A DNA stretch of 64,000 nt. Source: Callipepla californica brunnescens. Taxonomy: Eukaryota; Chordata; Aves; Galliformes; Odontophoridae. Under the pieces are notes generated by a model that ran no database searches, had not been told where the DNA came from, and saw nothing but the letters and a program-made list of their open reading frames with translations. The stretch lies in assembly GCA_023055505.1 (NCBI GenBank), contig JALIRH010000062.1, positions 1,193,157-1,257,156 of the forward strand. The letters run 5' to 3'. This document shows positions 38,353 through 52,528 of this stretch, in pieces (position 1 is the first letter of the stretch; each line of letters begins with the position of its first letter). Both the position numbers and the translations under genes were made by a program.

Positions 38353-38645
38353 TAGATCATCCCAAAATGAATGCCTCCTATCTATTTCCATGGAAACTAC
38401 AGCAGATACAATGAGCACAATGACTCTGTTTGAATGAGCAATTTCTCGACTACAAATACTATTTTTCAGCACAGTCATCACCATTAGCTATGATTTTCAC
38501 CATTGGTGAACAAGAGTCTGCATGCCACACTTGTGAAAATCTGCACAGATGCCTGGAACAAGGCTTATATTTCATGTTGCTGTTGCTACAGCTGAAACTG
38601 AATAACAACAAACAATGCTTCTCTGTGTAACATCCACTCTTTGCA
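38353..38645 (-). mobile_element. Truncated mariner copy
   Basis: Starts with the inverted end 'tagatcatcccaaaatgaat' and follows the same order as the left half of the 23201-23743 element ('atggaaactac', 'gcacaatgac', 'aacaagagtctgcatgcc'). On the minus strand a remnant of the transposase C-terminal block is visible in the frame 38459-38746 (MVKIIANGDDC). The half that would carry the N-terminal block and the other inverted end is absent. The cut-off point near 38645 is approximate. Confidence 0.72.
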
Positions 38646-39430
38646 CAGCTCATGATGACAGCACGGGAAACAAGCATTTTTAGTTTCCTTTTAGTTCCCT
38701 GGTCACATGTTGGTGCAAAACTCTTCATGATGAGCACCAGAACCACTAGGATTTTCAGGAATGCAAGGAAGGACTATTCCAGAGACAGAGGTGATAGAAA
38801 CCAGTACACAGTACTTGCTGGAGTTGTCCAGAATTTGGGTAATGAACATTTGGTTTTCTTAACACAGAGACAATGCTAGTAAAAGAAACCTGAAAAATTA
38901 ACTCCTAACGGATCACCCAAAGAAATGCAAGAAGGTAATGGAAATAACAAAGATTGTCAAAACAAATTATATTTCTTTGAAAGCATTTTAGTTTCCGCAA
39001 GACAATATCTATACAACCCAAAGAAGTTTTAAAATCAGAAAATTCACAATAAGTTCCACTTGTGAGAATTTGGCTATTAGGATCACTGAAGTGCTTAGGC
39101 TGAATATTTCTTTATGTTATTTTTTCTATGCAAAAGCAAGGCAAAATGTCAAATATATTTTAAAAAGAATGGAACTAAGCACACAGGAATATTACGAAGA
39201 CAGATTTTGCTATATTTTTAACATCATCTGTTAATAACATTCTGGAAATGATCACATGATGTTATACAATGTGCAAGTCCCAGTGTTTAGATAATTAAAA
39301 AAATATTTTTAAAATGCATTCTGGCTAGTGGGAAGGGATTATACATGGATTGCTTTTAATCTTCAGAAGATCAGATATAAAAAAAATAATCTTTCTATTG
39401 CTTGTATTTAAACTGATAAAAATTTAAACC

Positions 39431-39433
<3 letters not shown>

Positions 39434-39463
<30 letters not shown>
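39434..39463. repeat. (ATA)n microsatellite
   Basis: About ten uninterrupted ATA/TAA units. Confidence 0.95.
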
Positions 39464-42400
39464 TGCAAATATATATCAAACAATTACTTCACAAATTTCC
39501 TTTGGAAAATCTTCACAGTGTTAAGATGCCAAAGAAAGATGTCTTATTTCCTAAAAGAATCAGCATATTTTAAGCTTGCTTAGATTTGTCTCTGCAGGAA
39601 CTATGTCTAATTCAGATTAGAATGCCCTTGATTTCCCTATAGGATCACAGAGAATCTGCAAAGGCCCTTTCACTTACTGATGGTCAACACAGCACATCAA
39701 AATGTGGCTTATATTCTGTGTGATTTAATTAATTGTAATTATCCAAGTTCAAAAGCGCACTTAAAGGATTGTGCTTCAGTCAACACTTTGCTCTACTTTT
39801 CTACAGTTATGCACATCACTTCACACATTTATATGATAAGTAACAGCTATGATATGGTTGCACACAGAAAAGATGTTCACAAAATGGAAGCGCAGGGAAG
39901 AAGAAATGCTCTTAGCTTAGAAAATAATCCAAAATACACTAAAATTTTCACAAAGCAGTTCTTGCATATTAGCAAAGCAAAGCCTAGTTTGAAATTAAAA
40001 GACCTTTAGGACCAATATGCTCCCAACTTTTCTCTGCTTTTCTTTTCCAAAAAGAACACTTTCACTTAGTGATTATCTACAACACAACCATGTGCTGCTG
40101 TCTTTTGAGAGCTGAAGAAAGCCCTGTACAGAAGCACTAAGACACTGATGTCTGGAAAAGCTTAGATGAAATGAAGAATCTCTTTATAAAGCTCTAGTGT
40201 AACCAATCAAAACAAAAAATCAAATCCCATGAATATCCACAACTGTGTGCTGTATACAGCCCCTGCAAGGCAGCCTTGAAAACAACCTTCGGCATCTGCT
40301 CCTCCAATTTGCATAAGTAATTGGTAAGTGATTAGAAGCACACTCTGACAAAAACAAGCTCAGCATGTGATGGAGTAGTCTGATTCTATTCCTTCAAATT
40401 ACAAGGAATTTCAGAAAGATTCTTAAAGAACAATTACTTATTTAAAGAGTTTTTGACCTTCAGGTAACAGTCATTCTTGACCTGCCTGAAGAGTTATGTT
40501 CCCGAGGGCAATAGAGCTGTCAATGGCAAACAGCAGAGTAAGAGACAAAGATTTCAGTTAGTCAGTGGAATGGATTTCCACAGCCCTCTGTCTCACCCTA
40601 CCTTATGTGTCCTGTCTTCAGTATAGATTGAGGTAGGTAATACCTATAACTGAAAACAGTATGGCTTTGGGAGGCTTCCTCCAATCTCCAGCACTGTCCT
40701 GTGAACTGCTGCCTGATGGTACACCACTGCTACTACCTTTTCCTTTTGACTTTTTGACTGATGACAAACATGAGCAGGAATTCAAAACTGGGTGCTCTTA
40801 AGAGAGGAGGGGTGCCCACAGGTCTGATTTGCCTGTCAATTCCAAAGTGTCTGGACCACTACTTCACTCACCTGGGGATGAAATGAGAGTGAAAGGTTGG
40901 CTGATTAGACCTTCTCTGCTCCCAGCAAAAGGCAAATGGCAAATGAGCCCTGAGCTGGGAATGGTAAATAGTAAAAAAAAGTAAATAAAAAAAGGAAGCT
41001 AAAGTCAGCATGTCTGTAGAGAGAAGGTAACTGAGGGACAAAATGATCTGTAATTAAAATAACATGATTTTTCAGAAATCTGGTCTTGCAGTAGAAAATA
41101 AAAGTAACAAATTTGGAAAAATTATATGAGTAAGAACAAAATGAAATGATCATTTTCTTTTTATGTCCAATGTTACTTTGTCTTACAATGTTCAAAGTCA
41201 AGTCAAAATTCCCAGGAGTACTACCAACCTGCTATAATTACTAGATACAGTCACACTAAAATTATTTCATCACCACAGTGAGAACCGAGTGAACATTTGT
41301 TTAGTTTAATTTAGGCAGATTCACGTACCAAGAATTTGTCCTAGAATTTTGGTGAAAAAAATATCTAAAAACTGCAAGTAAAATATCACTCTAAGACAAT
41401 CATCTGCAGAATTCAACCGGAAACATGGAGTTTCACAAGTTATGAGATATCTAAAAGTTAAATTCCTTTTTTCTTAGATTGCTACTTATGACCACCTCTG
41501 CCAGTCTCCGTGCTGCAGCAAAAATTTTTGCTTTGCAAGTATTTCTTACTCTCATTACGTGGCAGAGAACAGTCTACCAAAACCTAAAATCTACCCCCTC
41601 CTTGTACGTTCCTTCCCTTTGTTATTGACGATATTTTCTTGCCAAGAGAGGGAAAGGGGATCAGTGTGTAGGATGTAACAAAATTCCTTCTGTTCATTGC
41701 TTTAGAGGTAATGGTCCCTGTTTTCGGACTGTGTATACAAGACTCTACAGAAACAATGCTATTGCCGTTCATGCACGTACTGTTAGCCATTATATGAAAG
41801 TACATAGGAAATAATGTAGTAGGTCCATGTACTTTGCATCAGGGACAGCCCGCAGTTATTCTCAGTGAGCAAAATGTCCTACCTTTTGCTTGTGGGCCGA
41901 GACTACTGGAATGGAAGAGCTGAGGTGGGCACATAGGAGAATGGTTTTCTGTAGTTACACCAGTTATTTCTGTGTCCAGAACACAACCATTCTGATATAT
42001 TAGATAGTGAAGAAAGAGAAGGGTTATAAGTCAGCATGAAATGGCTCCAGTGAACATCTGCTGTAAGCTGTCTGTGTGGCAGTAGATGAATGTGAACTCT
42101 TGGAATTAATCAAGCAGGGCATGACCTTACTGAAACATTTATGAAAAAGCACTTGCACACCATGGCAACAGAGTCTCCTCTCTCTCACTCACAGATGCAG
42201 AGGGTGGCTCTTCACCAGACTTAGCTTCCACACTTCTCTGGGGAACAAAAGGGACAAGAAGTGCTATTGATTTAATTGTTTTTGTGAACTGCACAGGTCA
42301 CTCTTGAGCACTCAGGTTGGTAAAAACCTTGTATTCCTGTTGATCTATATGTAGCTCAGTGTAGTGTGTAATTTGTTCATATACGCAAGTCAGAAGGCTT

Positions 42401-45400
42401 TGCTGCAGTCAGAATTAAGGTAAAAAAAGACAAAATGCTGTACTTCATTAATTCATAGTCTAATAAGATGACTCCAGTAAATCAGTCTGTCTGGTAGAGT
42501 ATTCTTCATTTCACATCCCTTGTGATACAATTTGCAGTACCACAGAGTATCCCTGTGCAGTACAGATTGGTGTTTATATTTGCACTGCTTGGATACCCTT
42601 TGGATTGTACTAGAGGCAGATCATGAAGTTTCTAAACTCAAAATTTTACTTCCAGGTATGTCAAACTTGCACCCTCACCAGAGAGCCTGTCATAGTTTAA
42701 GCTTATTCACATAGCTGCTGATATGGTTTTCACTCCGGATTCTGACATTGTTGATACTCTGCTAAACAAAGACTGTCAGTTCCCTCTCTGTCACAGACAG
42801 GAAATATTTCTCCTTGGTATCTGGCTCTACATGTAGGGTTTCCCATGTATTTTTCAACAGACTTTCCATAATATTTTTCCTATTATTCTTCATGTTTATA
42901 CACGTTTATTGTGTACTATGTCCCTATCTCCATTAGTCAACTCAGAGAGGAATGACAGGTCAATTGGCACTTGCCTCAAACTGGGAAGAAGTAGCATCCA
43001 TTAAAAAACAAAATTAAATTGTGGGTGGATGAATAGAGGGGAAAATGAAAGGACTTCATTTTTCACTGGAAAAAGAATACTAAAAGGTTATGTGCATTGC
43101 CAAAACAATCAATACTGATTATTTAAAAGTAAATCTCTTACTAAAATACAAAGTACAGATCTTCTAGTTTATGACAGTCTTTAAATGCATGTTTTCATAC
43201 GTAATCAGTTTAACCACTGTCCAATTTTCTGCTGTGTTTTGAGACTATTAATCAATGCCAGGTGATACTTAATTTGTATTCCTCCAAAATATCACTCTTC
43301 CTTTCAGACCATGCAAAAAGAGAAAATAATTATACAATTGCACTTCTACCTCCAGGTTTTTGTACTCTTTCTGAACAACATAGGCAGAATGTTTCAGTGG
43401 AAATAGTCACCATGTGTTTTCTCTTTTACTCCTTCCTTACAACCCCCATGTTTTCACAAACTGAAAATCAAAGGTATCAAAGCTAGCTGCTATTCTGAAA
43501 ATAACGGTTAGCTTGACTTTGAAGGAGTTCAGGCATCACATAACCACTAGTTTCTTCCTACATCTCCTACTGCAGTCAGAAATCCCATCTGAAGTCAGGG
43601 AAACACAGAGATTGGTGACTCCTGCCTTGTTAAATTCTCCATAAAATGAATAAACAGACCTTTCCTCAGTAAGGACACTAATAACACATCTAACCTCTTT
43701 CCATGCAATATAAACTGTGTTATCTAGCCCTGTTGGAGCCTAGGGAAAGTGTTGTGTATTTTAAGTTATTAATGTGCTAGAAGAACATCAATGCAAGTCT
43801 ATCCTGTAGCTTGGTATCAAGACACTGCCTGCATGCATACCTGGTGCTCTTAATCATCAACTGCCCTGTTAGATTCTGCATAAGAAAATGCAAATTTGGA
43901 TTTTTTCAATGGACCAGCTTGAGACCCTAAGATTGACTGAATTCCCAAACTCTATGTCAAAGTATTTCAATCTTTCGTGCAGGATATCCCCAGGAATAAC
44001 ATCGTGGGCATTTACTCAAGCTCTCATTGCTATCAGTTGTCCAGGTGATCAGCAATTTTTATGGACTTGAGTTTTGATGGTAACTATTACAAGAGAATGT
44101 GGTAATCCCAGAAAGTAGATGTTGCTGCAGAAGTAAATAAGTTATGCAGAACATTTTGAATAACTACTGGAAACTGCTCCTACAGAGTACTGAAGTGACA
44201 GATGCTTTGTAATTAATTTTAAATAATTGATAGAAATTGATTGTGCATGTGCTGATGTGTCCACATAATATGAGAGAAGGGCTGAGCTGTAATCAGCTGA
44301 GCAAAAGTAGGCAGAGAATCTCTTCCTACCCAGCTGAAGACATCGTTGTAAAACCCTTTACTGTGGAGATTCCTGTAACCATCTAGACAGTGACTAACCA
44401 ATCTGACAGATTCAAGATCTTATCTTCAGTAAATTGAAGATTTGCTTTTTCTGCAGAAACTCTTCTTGTTAAGGCTTTTGCATCACTAGTTTTAGAAGTT
44501 GCTGGGGAGTATTTGATACATAACAGACTAAGAATGTCAATTCATAATGATATTGCAGAAACTATTATCAATCTGTGTTTGTGCTGTCTCTTAAATATTG
44601 CACTAAACTTCCGCGGAGAGCTGTGCAATGCCAAAAATGGTATGCTATAAAATCTTCAGTGCTTGCTGAAAGAACTTGAAGAGAATAACTTTTTGTTGAA
44701 TATCAAGAAATTAAAAATGAAAGAAATGAAATTAAAATATTTTTCATGTCTATTTCAAATTTTAAAGTAAAACGTAGTTGTACTGCTTTGTTTTGTGTTC
44801 ATTTATCAGTATAAAATATTAAGAACTCTCTAGAAAACAAAAATCATTGTGTTTTATTACTACTCACTCATTTAATCTCATTTGTATTTTACTACTGGAA
44901 TAGAATCATTGAGTTTCAAAAAGTTTTTTTGCACGTCGTGGAGAATAGTAGAAAATTCAAAAAATATTATCGATTTGAAATAATTTTATTCTTATTTTAT
45001 GAAGACCTTTTTGTCTTTATTTATTTGTTTATTTATTCATGGTCTGTTTTATAAATATGGTGATCTTTTTTCTCTTGCTTAGTCTCTGAAATAATTTTTG
45101 TCATGTTATTGTCAACTTGAATGAGGAATGTTTATCAAAAATATCCTACATATCATAGAAATAAGTCTTCTTTGGATTCAGTAAAGCATCATGTCTTTCC
45201 AAGAACTATCTGCCTTGCTGTACCTGTGACACAGACTTAGTATTAAATTTAGTCATACAAAATATTTATTGCAATGTTCTATAGTAGAAGGGATTAATGA
45301 AAATAAAATCCTTTTATAGAGCTGAGGCAAATATACTTCCCTAATTTCAAAACCTTCAAAATTCTGTTATATAAAGAATTGAAAATGATGAATTCTGAGA

Positions 45401-45683
45401 AAGAAGAAATGACAGGATGTTGAAAATTTTTAAATATAGGAATCACATATTCTAAGCAGAATCAACAAGTATTTATTGACAGACAATAGTAACAATTACT
45501 TCTCACTCAACATTATAGAAGAACAAGATATTTTGCAGGCTTGTTTATGAATGCAAAGTACATCTCCAGAAAAGCTTTATTTTGGCTCAGTACCGAATTC
45601 TGAAATGGGCTAAAAGTGGAAAGCAGAGAAAGAGTCAAAGGGGCAGAAAGTTTTGATTCTTTACTGAGAGTAATAAAAGTAAC

Positions 45684-45741
45684 TTATATATATATATATA
45701 TATATATTTGTTTGTTTATTTGTGTATTTATTTATTTATTT
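45684..45741. repeat. (TA)n followed by TTTG/TTTA repeats
   Basis: Twelve TA units (45685-45708) pass into TTTG and then TTTA tetranucleotides. A 97-codon frame crossing it (45616-45909) owes its Tyr/Ile run to the repeat. Confidence 0.93.
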
Positions 45742-46805
45742 TCTGACTGGAATTTTGGAATTCGTTTTTACGAGATCCTTGTTTCATCATTTGAGGAAAG
45801 AGGTAAACCATGGCAATGTCATATTTCACACCACAATAATACACAAAATATCACCTTTCCTGATCTTTTCAATGTGCATTTAAACCACTACAGAATCAAT
45901 ATTTTATGATCCCACACACTGAGGCTAAAAAGACTTTCTCTCCAACATGCTTGACCTAACAGAGGAAATGAAAAATGGCCTCTAGCTTATCTCTGCTCAC
46001 CTGCCTAGCATACTAATACTGAACCTTGGAAAAATGGCAAAACTTAAAATATGAATGAAAATCACTCCCTGGAATGAAAAATAGAGAGTAATTCAATACT
46101 CCATAACCAGCAATACTGATTTTGCAGTGGACAATCATCAGTAGCAATTGTCATAATAGGAAATGGGTTCTTGGACTGACAGTTTGATAGGTTAAAATTT
46201 TCTCAGCTCTTTATGAAACTGAAATCTGAAGAAGAGAACATTATCCTGATTCTGTTTTACTTTCTGATAATCCTTCTTCACTACTGGACCTCAGCCTCAC
46301 TATGTATATATATCTATGTCACTGTTAATTGTCCTACAAAACACAGAAACTTTTATCAGTCTGTGTTTACATTATTCATCTCAGATTTAATTTAGACTGT
46401 GCAAAACGTGAAGAAGCAGACATTATCATAAAATAAGAAATGTGTTAATTTGAATCCGGTAGAGTACACGCATACATAACGAAATACAAATGGAAGCAAA
46501 ACATTTAGCCAAGAGATGCTTATAAATGCATTTTAACGAAAGAAAAATATAATAAAACACAGTGTTTCCCAGAGTACCTAAAGACTAGGACAAAACAGAT
46601 ATATGGACAACTATTCAAAAATTCTACATTGACCTTATTAGAATTACTAACTTTTCTAATGGGATTTTCAAAAACATGGATTGCTGTAAGCAACACTTAC
46701 TAGTATCATATTTACATTTCTTACTTTGCTTGATATGGATCTAAGAGGGATTGTATTGTCAAAAAAAAATGTGTGGCAGGTCATGGAGAGTTACCCAAAA
46801 AGCTT

Positions 46806-47672
46806 AGAATCATATAATCAAAGAATTATTTATGTCAGAAGACATTTTTAAAGATAATCTTGAACAACCTCACCACTGTCTACAGTAAAACTCACACTAT
46901 ATCTATCTGCCCAGATTTGGACACCCCCAGAAAGGGGGTATCCATAACTTTATTGGGCAATTTGTTGCAGTGCCTCACCATTCTCTGAGTAAATAATTAA
47001 ATATTTCCTCTCAAAATCTAATCTAAATCTATCCAATTTCCATTTTAAACTGTTACACCTTGCCTCATCACTGCATGCCCTTGTAAAAAGTCTCTCTTCA
47101 TGCTTTTTATAAGCTCCCATTAAGTAATGAAAGGCTTTGGTAAGATCTCACTGAAGCCTCCTTTTTTCTATGCTAAAAATCACAACCCTCAGCAGCTCTT
47201 TGTAGGCAGGGTGTTCCAGCCCTCTCATTATTTTTGTGGCTCCCCTCTCAACCTTCTTCAGTAGGTCCACATGTGTCTTATGTTGGGACCCTCAAAGCTA
47301 AACATAGTAAAGTAGAGGAGTATAATCATACCCTTTAACGTTCTGGCCATATTTCTTATGTAGGCCAGAATATCAATTGCTTTCTGGAATGCAGGAGTGC
47401 ATTCATGTCACACATCCAACTTTTCATCCACTGCTATGCCTAAGTCATTCTTCAGAAGTCTGCTCATAATGTATTAATTCCCCATTCTGGTATGGATGTT
47501 TTGGATTAACTTGACCAATTTGGACATGTTGACCTTCATGAGGTTAATACGAGCCAGTTTCACAAGCCTGTCTGTGTCACTCTGGATGACATTCCTTCCT
47601 TCTATCATATCAGCTATTCCACACAGCTTGTTGTCAGACTTGCTAAGGATGGACTCAATATTAAATATTTGT
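46806..47672 (-). mobile_element. CR1 LINE, old and heavily mutated
   Basis: The tail is degraded (agaatcatataatcaaagaa), but the block order is clear: 'cagtgcctcaccattctctg', 'tcactgcatgcccttgtaaa', 'ccagccctctcattattttt', 'gttgaccttcatgaggtt'. It extends from the 3' tip to the RT active-site region ('gacttgctaaggatggactc', near 47636-47658). Every long frame is broken. It is among the most diverged copies in the window. Confidence 0.88.
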
Positions 47673-50493
47673 ATTTCTAATTCTGTAACTTGAATACTCC
47701 AAATGTTTTTTGGATAAAGTGAAGTTTAGCAATCCAACAGAACCTGATTCAAAATGTTATCAGGGTACTTCCAAGATTGTAACCATTTCCTTACATTCTC
47801 AAAATGTACAAGGAAACTTCTTCACTTCTTCCTTAGTGAGAAGTTTTCACACACATTTGCCTGATGAAAGAAGCCTTGTTGACAAAAAAATCCAAGGCAG
47901 AAGCAGCAGATAAGAAGGTTCTGTCTCACCAGATATTTCCTGCTAGCTAACATCGCTTAGCCAGGAGAAATACAGCTTTCTACCTCTAAAATCCTTTACC
48001 CACTTCAGTGTGAACAATTGAGATTCCAGTGAACTCCGTATAGCATGAATACTTCCTAACTAGTCCAGAATTTTGGTACACAGTTTTATATTATTGCAGT
48101 AGGTTTAGTACTGAAATATCAAGAAAAAATGAATAAATTCATAGATAAATTTAAAAGAGTTAAAGTAATCATTTTGAGCTTTGATTCCTAGAGGTACGAC
48201 TCATTGTTTAGTGAATGCAGACAAGGAAGGAAAACTTAGACTTATCTTTCAGGTTTTATTGACAGTAAGAGTGTTGAGTTAATGTTCATAAAACAACCTG
48301 AAAATTCAATGTGTCTTGTTTTTATTTGTAGGTGGTCAATTTTTCATCACTGGGAAAACATTCATTGCTTTGTTCCTTATTTACACAAGCTGTGAGTGAG
48401 CATTCCTGAAGATAACCACCCAAAGCAATGCACAATTCAGGCTTTTCAATCTGTAATCAATTGATAGAGAAAAAGGTTTACCACATGAACATAGAGTGGA
48501 TTTTTTTAAAAAGGTGAAGCACACAGTGACTTCATGTGCTCCCATGCGCAGATTCAAGGATATAGTATATTTTCAGTTTCTTGGTGGAATTTTCTTCCAA
48601 ATCTTTTTGAAATGCTCTTCGTTCTACATAGCATAGAAATCCTCACAATGTTTCCAACTAAATGAAGTTCACTTCAGGTATTTTCTTTTTTAAGGCTCTT
48701 CAGTTTTACCTTTTCTTCTGAATGGTCACTTACAAATGCTCTTCCTGCAGTCCTGTTCCCAATGGCACACAGTTAGACACGTGTGATAAAGACATGATAG
48801 TGATCTCCCTTTGGCTCATATAATCATTCCCAGTGTAACAGACAATTATGACAGAAAACTACACAATTCTGAGGAGAAGCCAAAGGGAGAAAAGACAGCT
48901 AACTAGCAGATGCGCTATTTATGCTGACACATTGAAAAAATGTGAAATAAATGGTTATTAAATGGTAGAGATGTGACTGAAAATTTAATAGGATCATTCA
49001 TTCGTTCATTAAGATCGTATCTGATGAGTATAAGAAATAATAGGTAGACTTCCCAGACTTTCCACTGTGCCCTAAACAGTACACATTATCTAAATATAAT
49101 TTGAATTAAGATGGTACGATAACTCTAGCTGCTTTATGAACCCTGTTAATATATTCTCACTTGTCCACAGCATATTAAAGGAAAAATAATACCTGCTTTA
49201 AAAAATGAAAATCATACAAAGGCAGAAGGTTCTCTGTCTCCCATAAAAGCTGCTTAGCCATTATAATCAAATGCCAAGCCTAGCCTAGTTTCAGGATTAA
49301 AGAGAATTTTTTTTGGTTCTGCACTTTACTTACCATGTCATGAGCCTGCCTGTGTAGTCATTTTGCCTTGCAGTTACTCATGTATGTAACAGGGAGCTAA
49401 AATTATCAAACCATATGAATAATGGTTTATATGAGTAAGATGTGGAAAACAAAATCCTAAGAAACTATAAATGGGTGTATGTAAAATGATGGCATAAATT
49501 TCAGAGAAACAAACTGGATGAATAGGAGAATTATTGAAACTAATTAAAGAAAATCTCAATGCTATAAAGGAAAAATACATGTAAACATATAACCCTGTAC
49601 CCCATCTCTGTTTGCTGTACTCCGTGCCTAACACTGTCAATATTACGTAAACAGCTGGAATTTTGAGGGTATAATTTCTTACTAATACTGGCAACAACAC
49701 TGTCGAAAAAGTCAATAAACAATATGAAGAAATAAATAAAAATACCCTTGTAACATTTTGACATAGTACTTAGGCAAGCATTCCATAAATGAAAAAGGGA
49801 ACCTTTGGCTACAGTGAAACTGGTTCTGCAGCTGAGATTTTCATAAAAGCTTATCACATTCCCAAAACTTCTCCTTAAATATACTGTAATTCCTTGATTC
49901 TTATTCCTCTTTGTTGATCAATTGACTTATATTTCAACAGGATAATCAAAGTGTAGGAGTTTGCTATTTGAGTATTCTGGTGGCACAAAATGAGCAGGCA
50001 TTTCAGTAAAGAGAAATGGCAGAATATGTAATGGAAGAAATTGAATACTCCTGAGAACTGAAGTAACAGAAGTGAAGCTAAATGAAACGGTGCAATGAAT
50101 AAAACCACATATTTAGTCCATAGTTTTCTTCTGCTCAAAGGAAGGAAACATATTAATTAGCTGAAAACAGAGGACAGGAAAGCTATCAAAATGAAAAAGC
50201 TGATCTTTAGGCAATCAGTGTAGGTGATATTAATATTTAGTAGAAGAGGTATTTTCTGCACAGGTAGGAAGACATTAATAAAATCATGCTTGCTATTACT
50301 GATAACTCATGTAGTATGTGATTTTGTTCAACTCATTTTTTGAAAGAAATATTTAGACTACAAAATATGTTAAGAACAGAAAAATAAAAACTAAGGGAGA
50401 GAAAGAGAAGGCATATTTTCTGCTGTGAGTAGAAACTTCAGTATCCAAAGTGATCCTACAAGAAACCTGAGAAAGGGCTATTTATCAGGGAAG
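47673..50493. other. Unique AT-rich DNA
   Basis: No recognised repeat. Overlapping minus frames at 49374-49715, 49540-49857 and 49875-50138 are AT-rich and Phe/Tyr/Ser-rich without motifs. Stretch 48930-49040 has repeat-free TAAT-rich texture. Confidence 0.5.
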
Positions 50494-52335
50494 CATAGAA
50501 TCATAGACTGGCTTGGTTTGAAAAGGACCTCAATGATCATCTTGTTTCATCCACCAACCACTAGATCAGACTGCCCAGAGCCACATTCACCCTTTCCTTA
50601 AATGCCTCAAGGGATGGGATATCCAAAGCCTCTCTGGGCAGCCTGTTTCAGGGCATCACCAACCTCTTAGTGAAAATCTTCCTCCTATTGTCTAACAGAA
50701 ACTCTCCTATCTTACTGTAAAATCATTCGTCCTTGTACTATCACTATTAACCCATACAGTCATTTCTCCTCCTTTTCAGATGTTCCCTTCAAACACTGGA
50801 AGGCCACAGTGAGGTCTCCACACTTATCCAAGATAAACAAGTCCAGTTCTGTCAACCTTTCTTCATAGCAGATGTGCTTCAGCCCTCTCATCATCTTAGT
50901 GGCTTTCCTTTGGACCTGTTCCAAAAGCTCTGAATCTTTCACAGTACTCCACATGGGACCTTACAGGAGATGAATAGAGGGAGACAATCACTTCCCTCTC
51001 CCTACTGGCTGCCCCTTTCTTAATGCAGCCCAAGATATAGTTGGCCTTCTGGTCTGCATGCACAGGCTGCTGGTGCATGTACAGCTTCTTGTCCACCAGG
51101 ACCCTCAAGTCCTTCTCTGCAGTGCTGCTCTCCAGTTCTTCCCACTTTCTGTATAAAGAACTGGGTTTACCCCAGCCTAAGTGCAACACCTTGAACTTAG
51201 CATTGTTGAACCTCATTACATTCACATGGGCTCTTCAATTTAGAGAGAAGGATGTGTTGAGGGATGATGTCAAAGACTTTGAGAATTCCAGATGGGTAAC
51301 ATCTGTCACCCTTCTCATGTCCACTGATGCTGTCATTCCATCACAGAAAGCTACTAGATTGGTCTGACCTTGGTGGAGCCGTGCTGGCTGTCTTGGATCA
51401 CCTCTTTGTCTTGTATGTGCCATAATGTGGTAGCCAGGAGGTTCTGCTCCATGATCTTCCCAGGCACAGAGGTGGAGCTCACCGGCCTGAAGTTCTACAG
51501 GTCATTCTTTCTCCCTTTCTCAATAATGTGAGTAATGTTTCCCTTTTTCCAGTCACTGGAGATTTCACCTGACAGTCATGATTTTTCAAATATGATGGAG
51601 AGTGGCTTGGCAACCACATCAGCCATCTCTCTCAGAATCCTTGCACCTTGCACAGGTAAAATCCTGGCCACCCTCCCCTGGGAGCAGCAGGCTCAGGCAC
51701 TCCCTGCAGCCAGGGACCTGAACAACTTCAAGTCAAGGCAGGCCATTTACCTGAGTCGCCACAGACTTCTTGTGGTAAGCCCGCTGTCTGGTGGAGACCA
51801 TGGTTAAACCTACAGTCTCAGAGACCAATCCCTTCTGAAGAGCCTGTGGCCCTCAATTGCTGTACGTCAGTTGTGACATACTTCCCACCATATTTCCATG
51901 ACAGCAACCAGGTCATTATTTTCCAAGAATATCATGATTTCCAACTCCTCCTGCTTATTTCTCATGCTGAGTGCATTGGCTAAAGCTGGGCTTTCTGTCA
52001 CATAAACTTTCTAGAGGAGCCCTCTGTCAAACTTCCAAAAGAAATCTGAAAATTTCCCCCAGTGCTTCCTAGCAGGACATGAAAAGATTTTAGACAGGGG
52101 GGTCAGCAAATTTAGCTCATCTGAGGAGTTCCCAGAATATCCTACAGGACAGTTCAGAGGCTTTTCCCTGCAATCTCCTGATGTGACAGCAACACCAAGC
52201 CTTTCACTGTCACACCACACTCAAATCTCTTCTTCCATCAGATCTAGTATTAAGTCCTGGACTACTTGCTCTACCCTAGCAAGCCTCATAGCATTTCCTT
52301 CCCCCTTCCTACCTTGTTTAAAGCCCTCTCAATGA
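50494..52335 (-). mobile_element. CR1 LINE, 1.8 kb, several internal deletions
   Basis: The longest CR1 copy by span, with its tail at 50494. Minus frames 50760-50954 and 50896-51225 give the ORF2 C-terminal half (EKDLRVLVDKKLYM, ILGCIKKGAASREREVI, LLEQVQRKATKMMRGL). Near 51236 the sequence jumps over the RT catalytic box to 'tttagagagaaggatgtgtt', continues through the central RT part to about 51655, and after another gap reaches the upstream endonuclease-side block ('gagcctgtggccctcaattg', 'ccatatttccatgacagcaa'). Segments 51660-51800 and 52030-52330 are assigned by position only. Directly beyond lies a plus-strand CR1 fragment. Confidence 0.87.
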
Positions 52336-52386
52336 GCCCTGCTAGATAGATGTAATGACAGATCAAGGTGTGGTTGTCCTATCTCC

Positions 52387-52528
52387 AGAGTGTTCAAGGT
52401 CATATTGGCTTAGATTTTGGTTGAACCTGATCTAGTGGAAAGTATTACCACTCATGTTGGGTGGCCTGAAACTACATGATCTCTATGGACCCTTCCAACC
52501 AATGCCATTTTATGGTTCTATGATTCTG
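52387..52528 (+). mobile_element. CR1 LINE 3' tip, plus strand
   Basis: A 142-bp fragment with the 3'UTR block 'gaacctgatctagtggaaag' and tail 'ggttctatgattctg'. It lies head-to-head with the large minus-strand copy ending near 52335, so the two octamer tails face outward. Confidence 0.88.

Larger units (their letters stand above)
38646..46805. other. 8.2-kb repeat-poor unique region
   Basis: Holds two microsatellites (listed separately) and otherwise no recognised transposon. Frames such as 39680-40009 (109 codons), 40905-41201 and 45616-45909 show no family signature; the last runs through a TA repeat. The 38652-38879 plus frame beside the mariner copy is also unrecognised. Confidence 0.5.
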
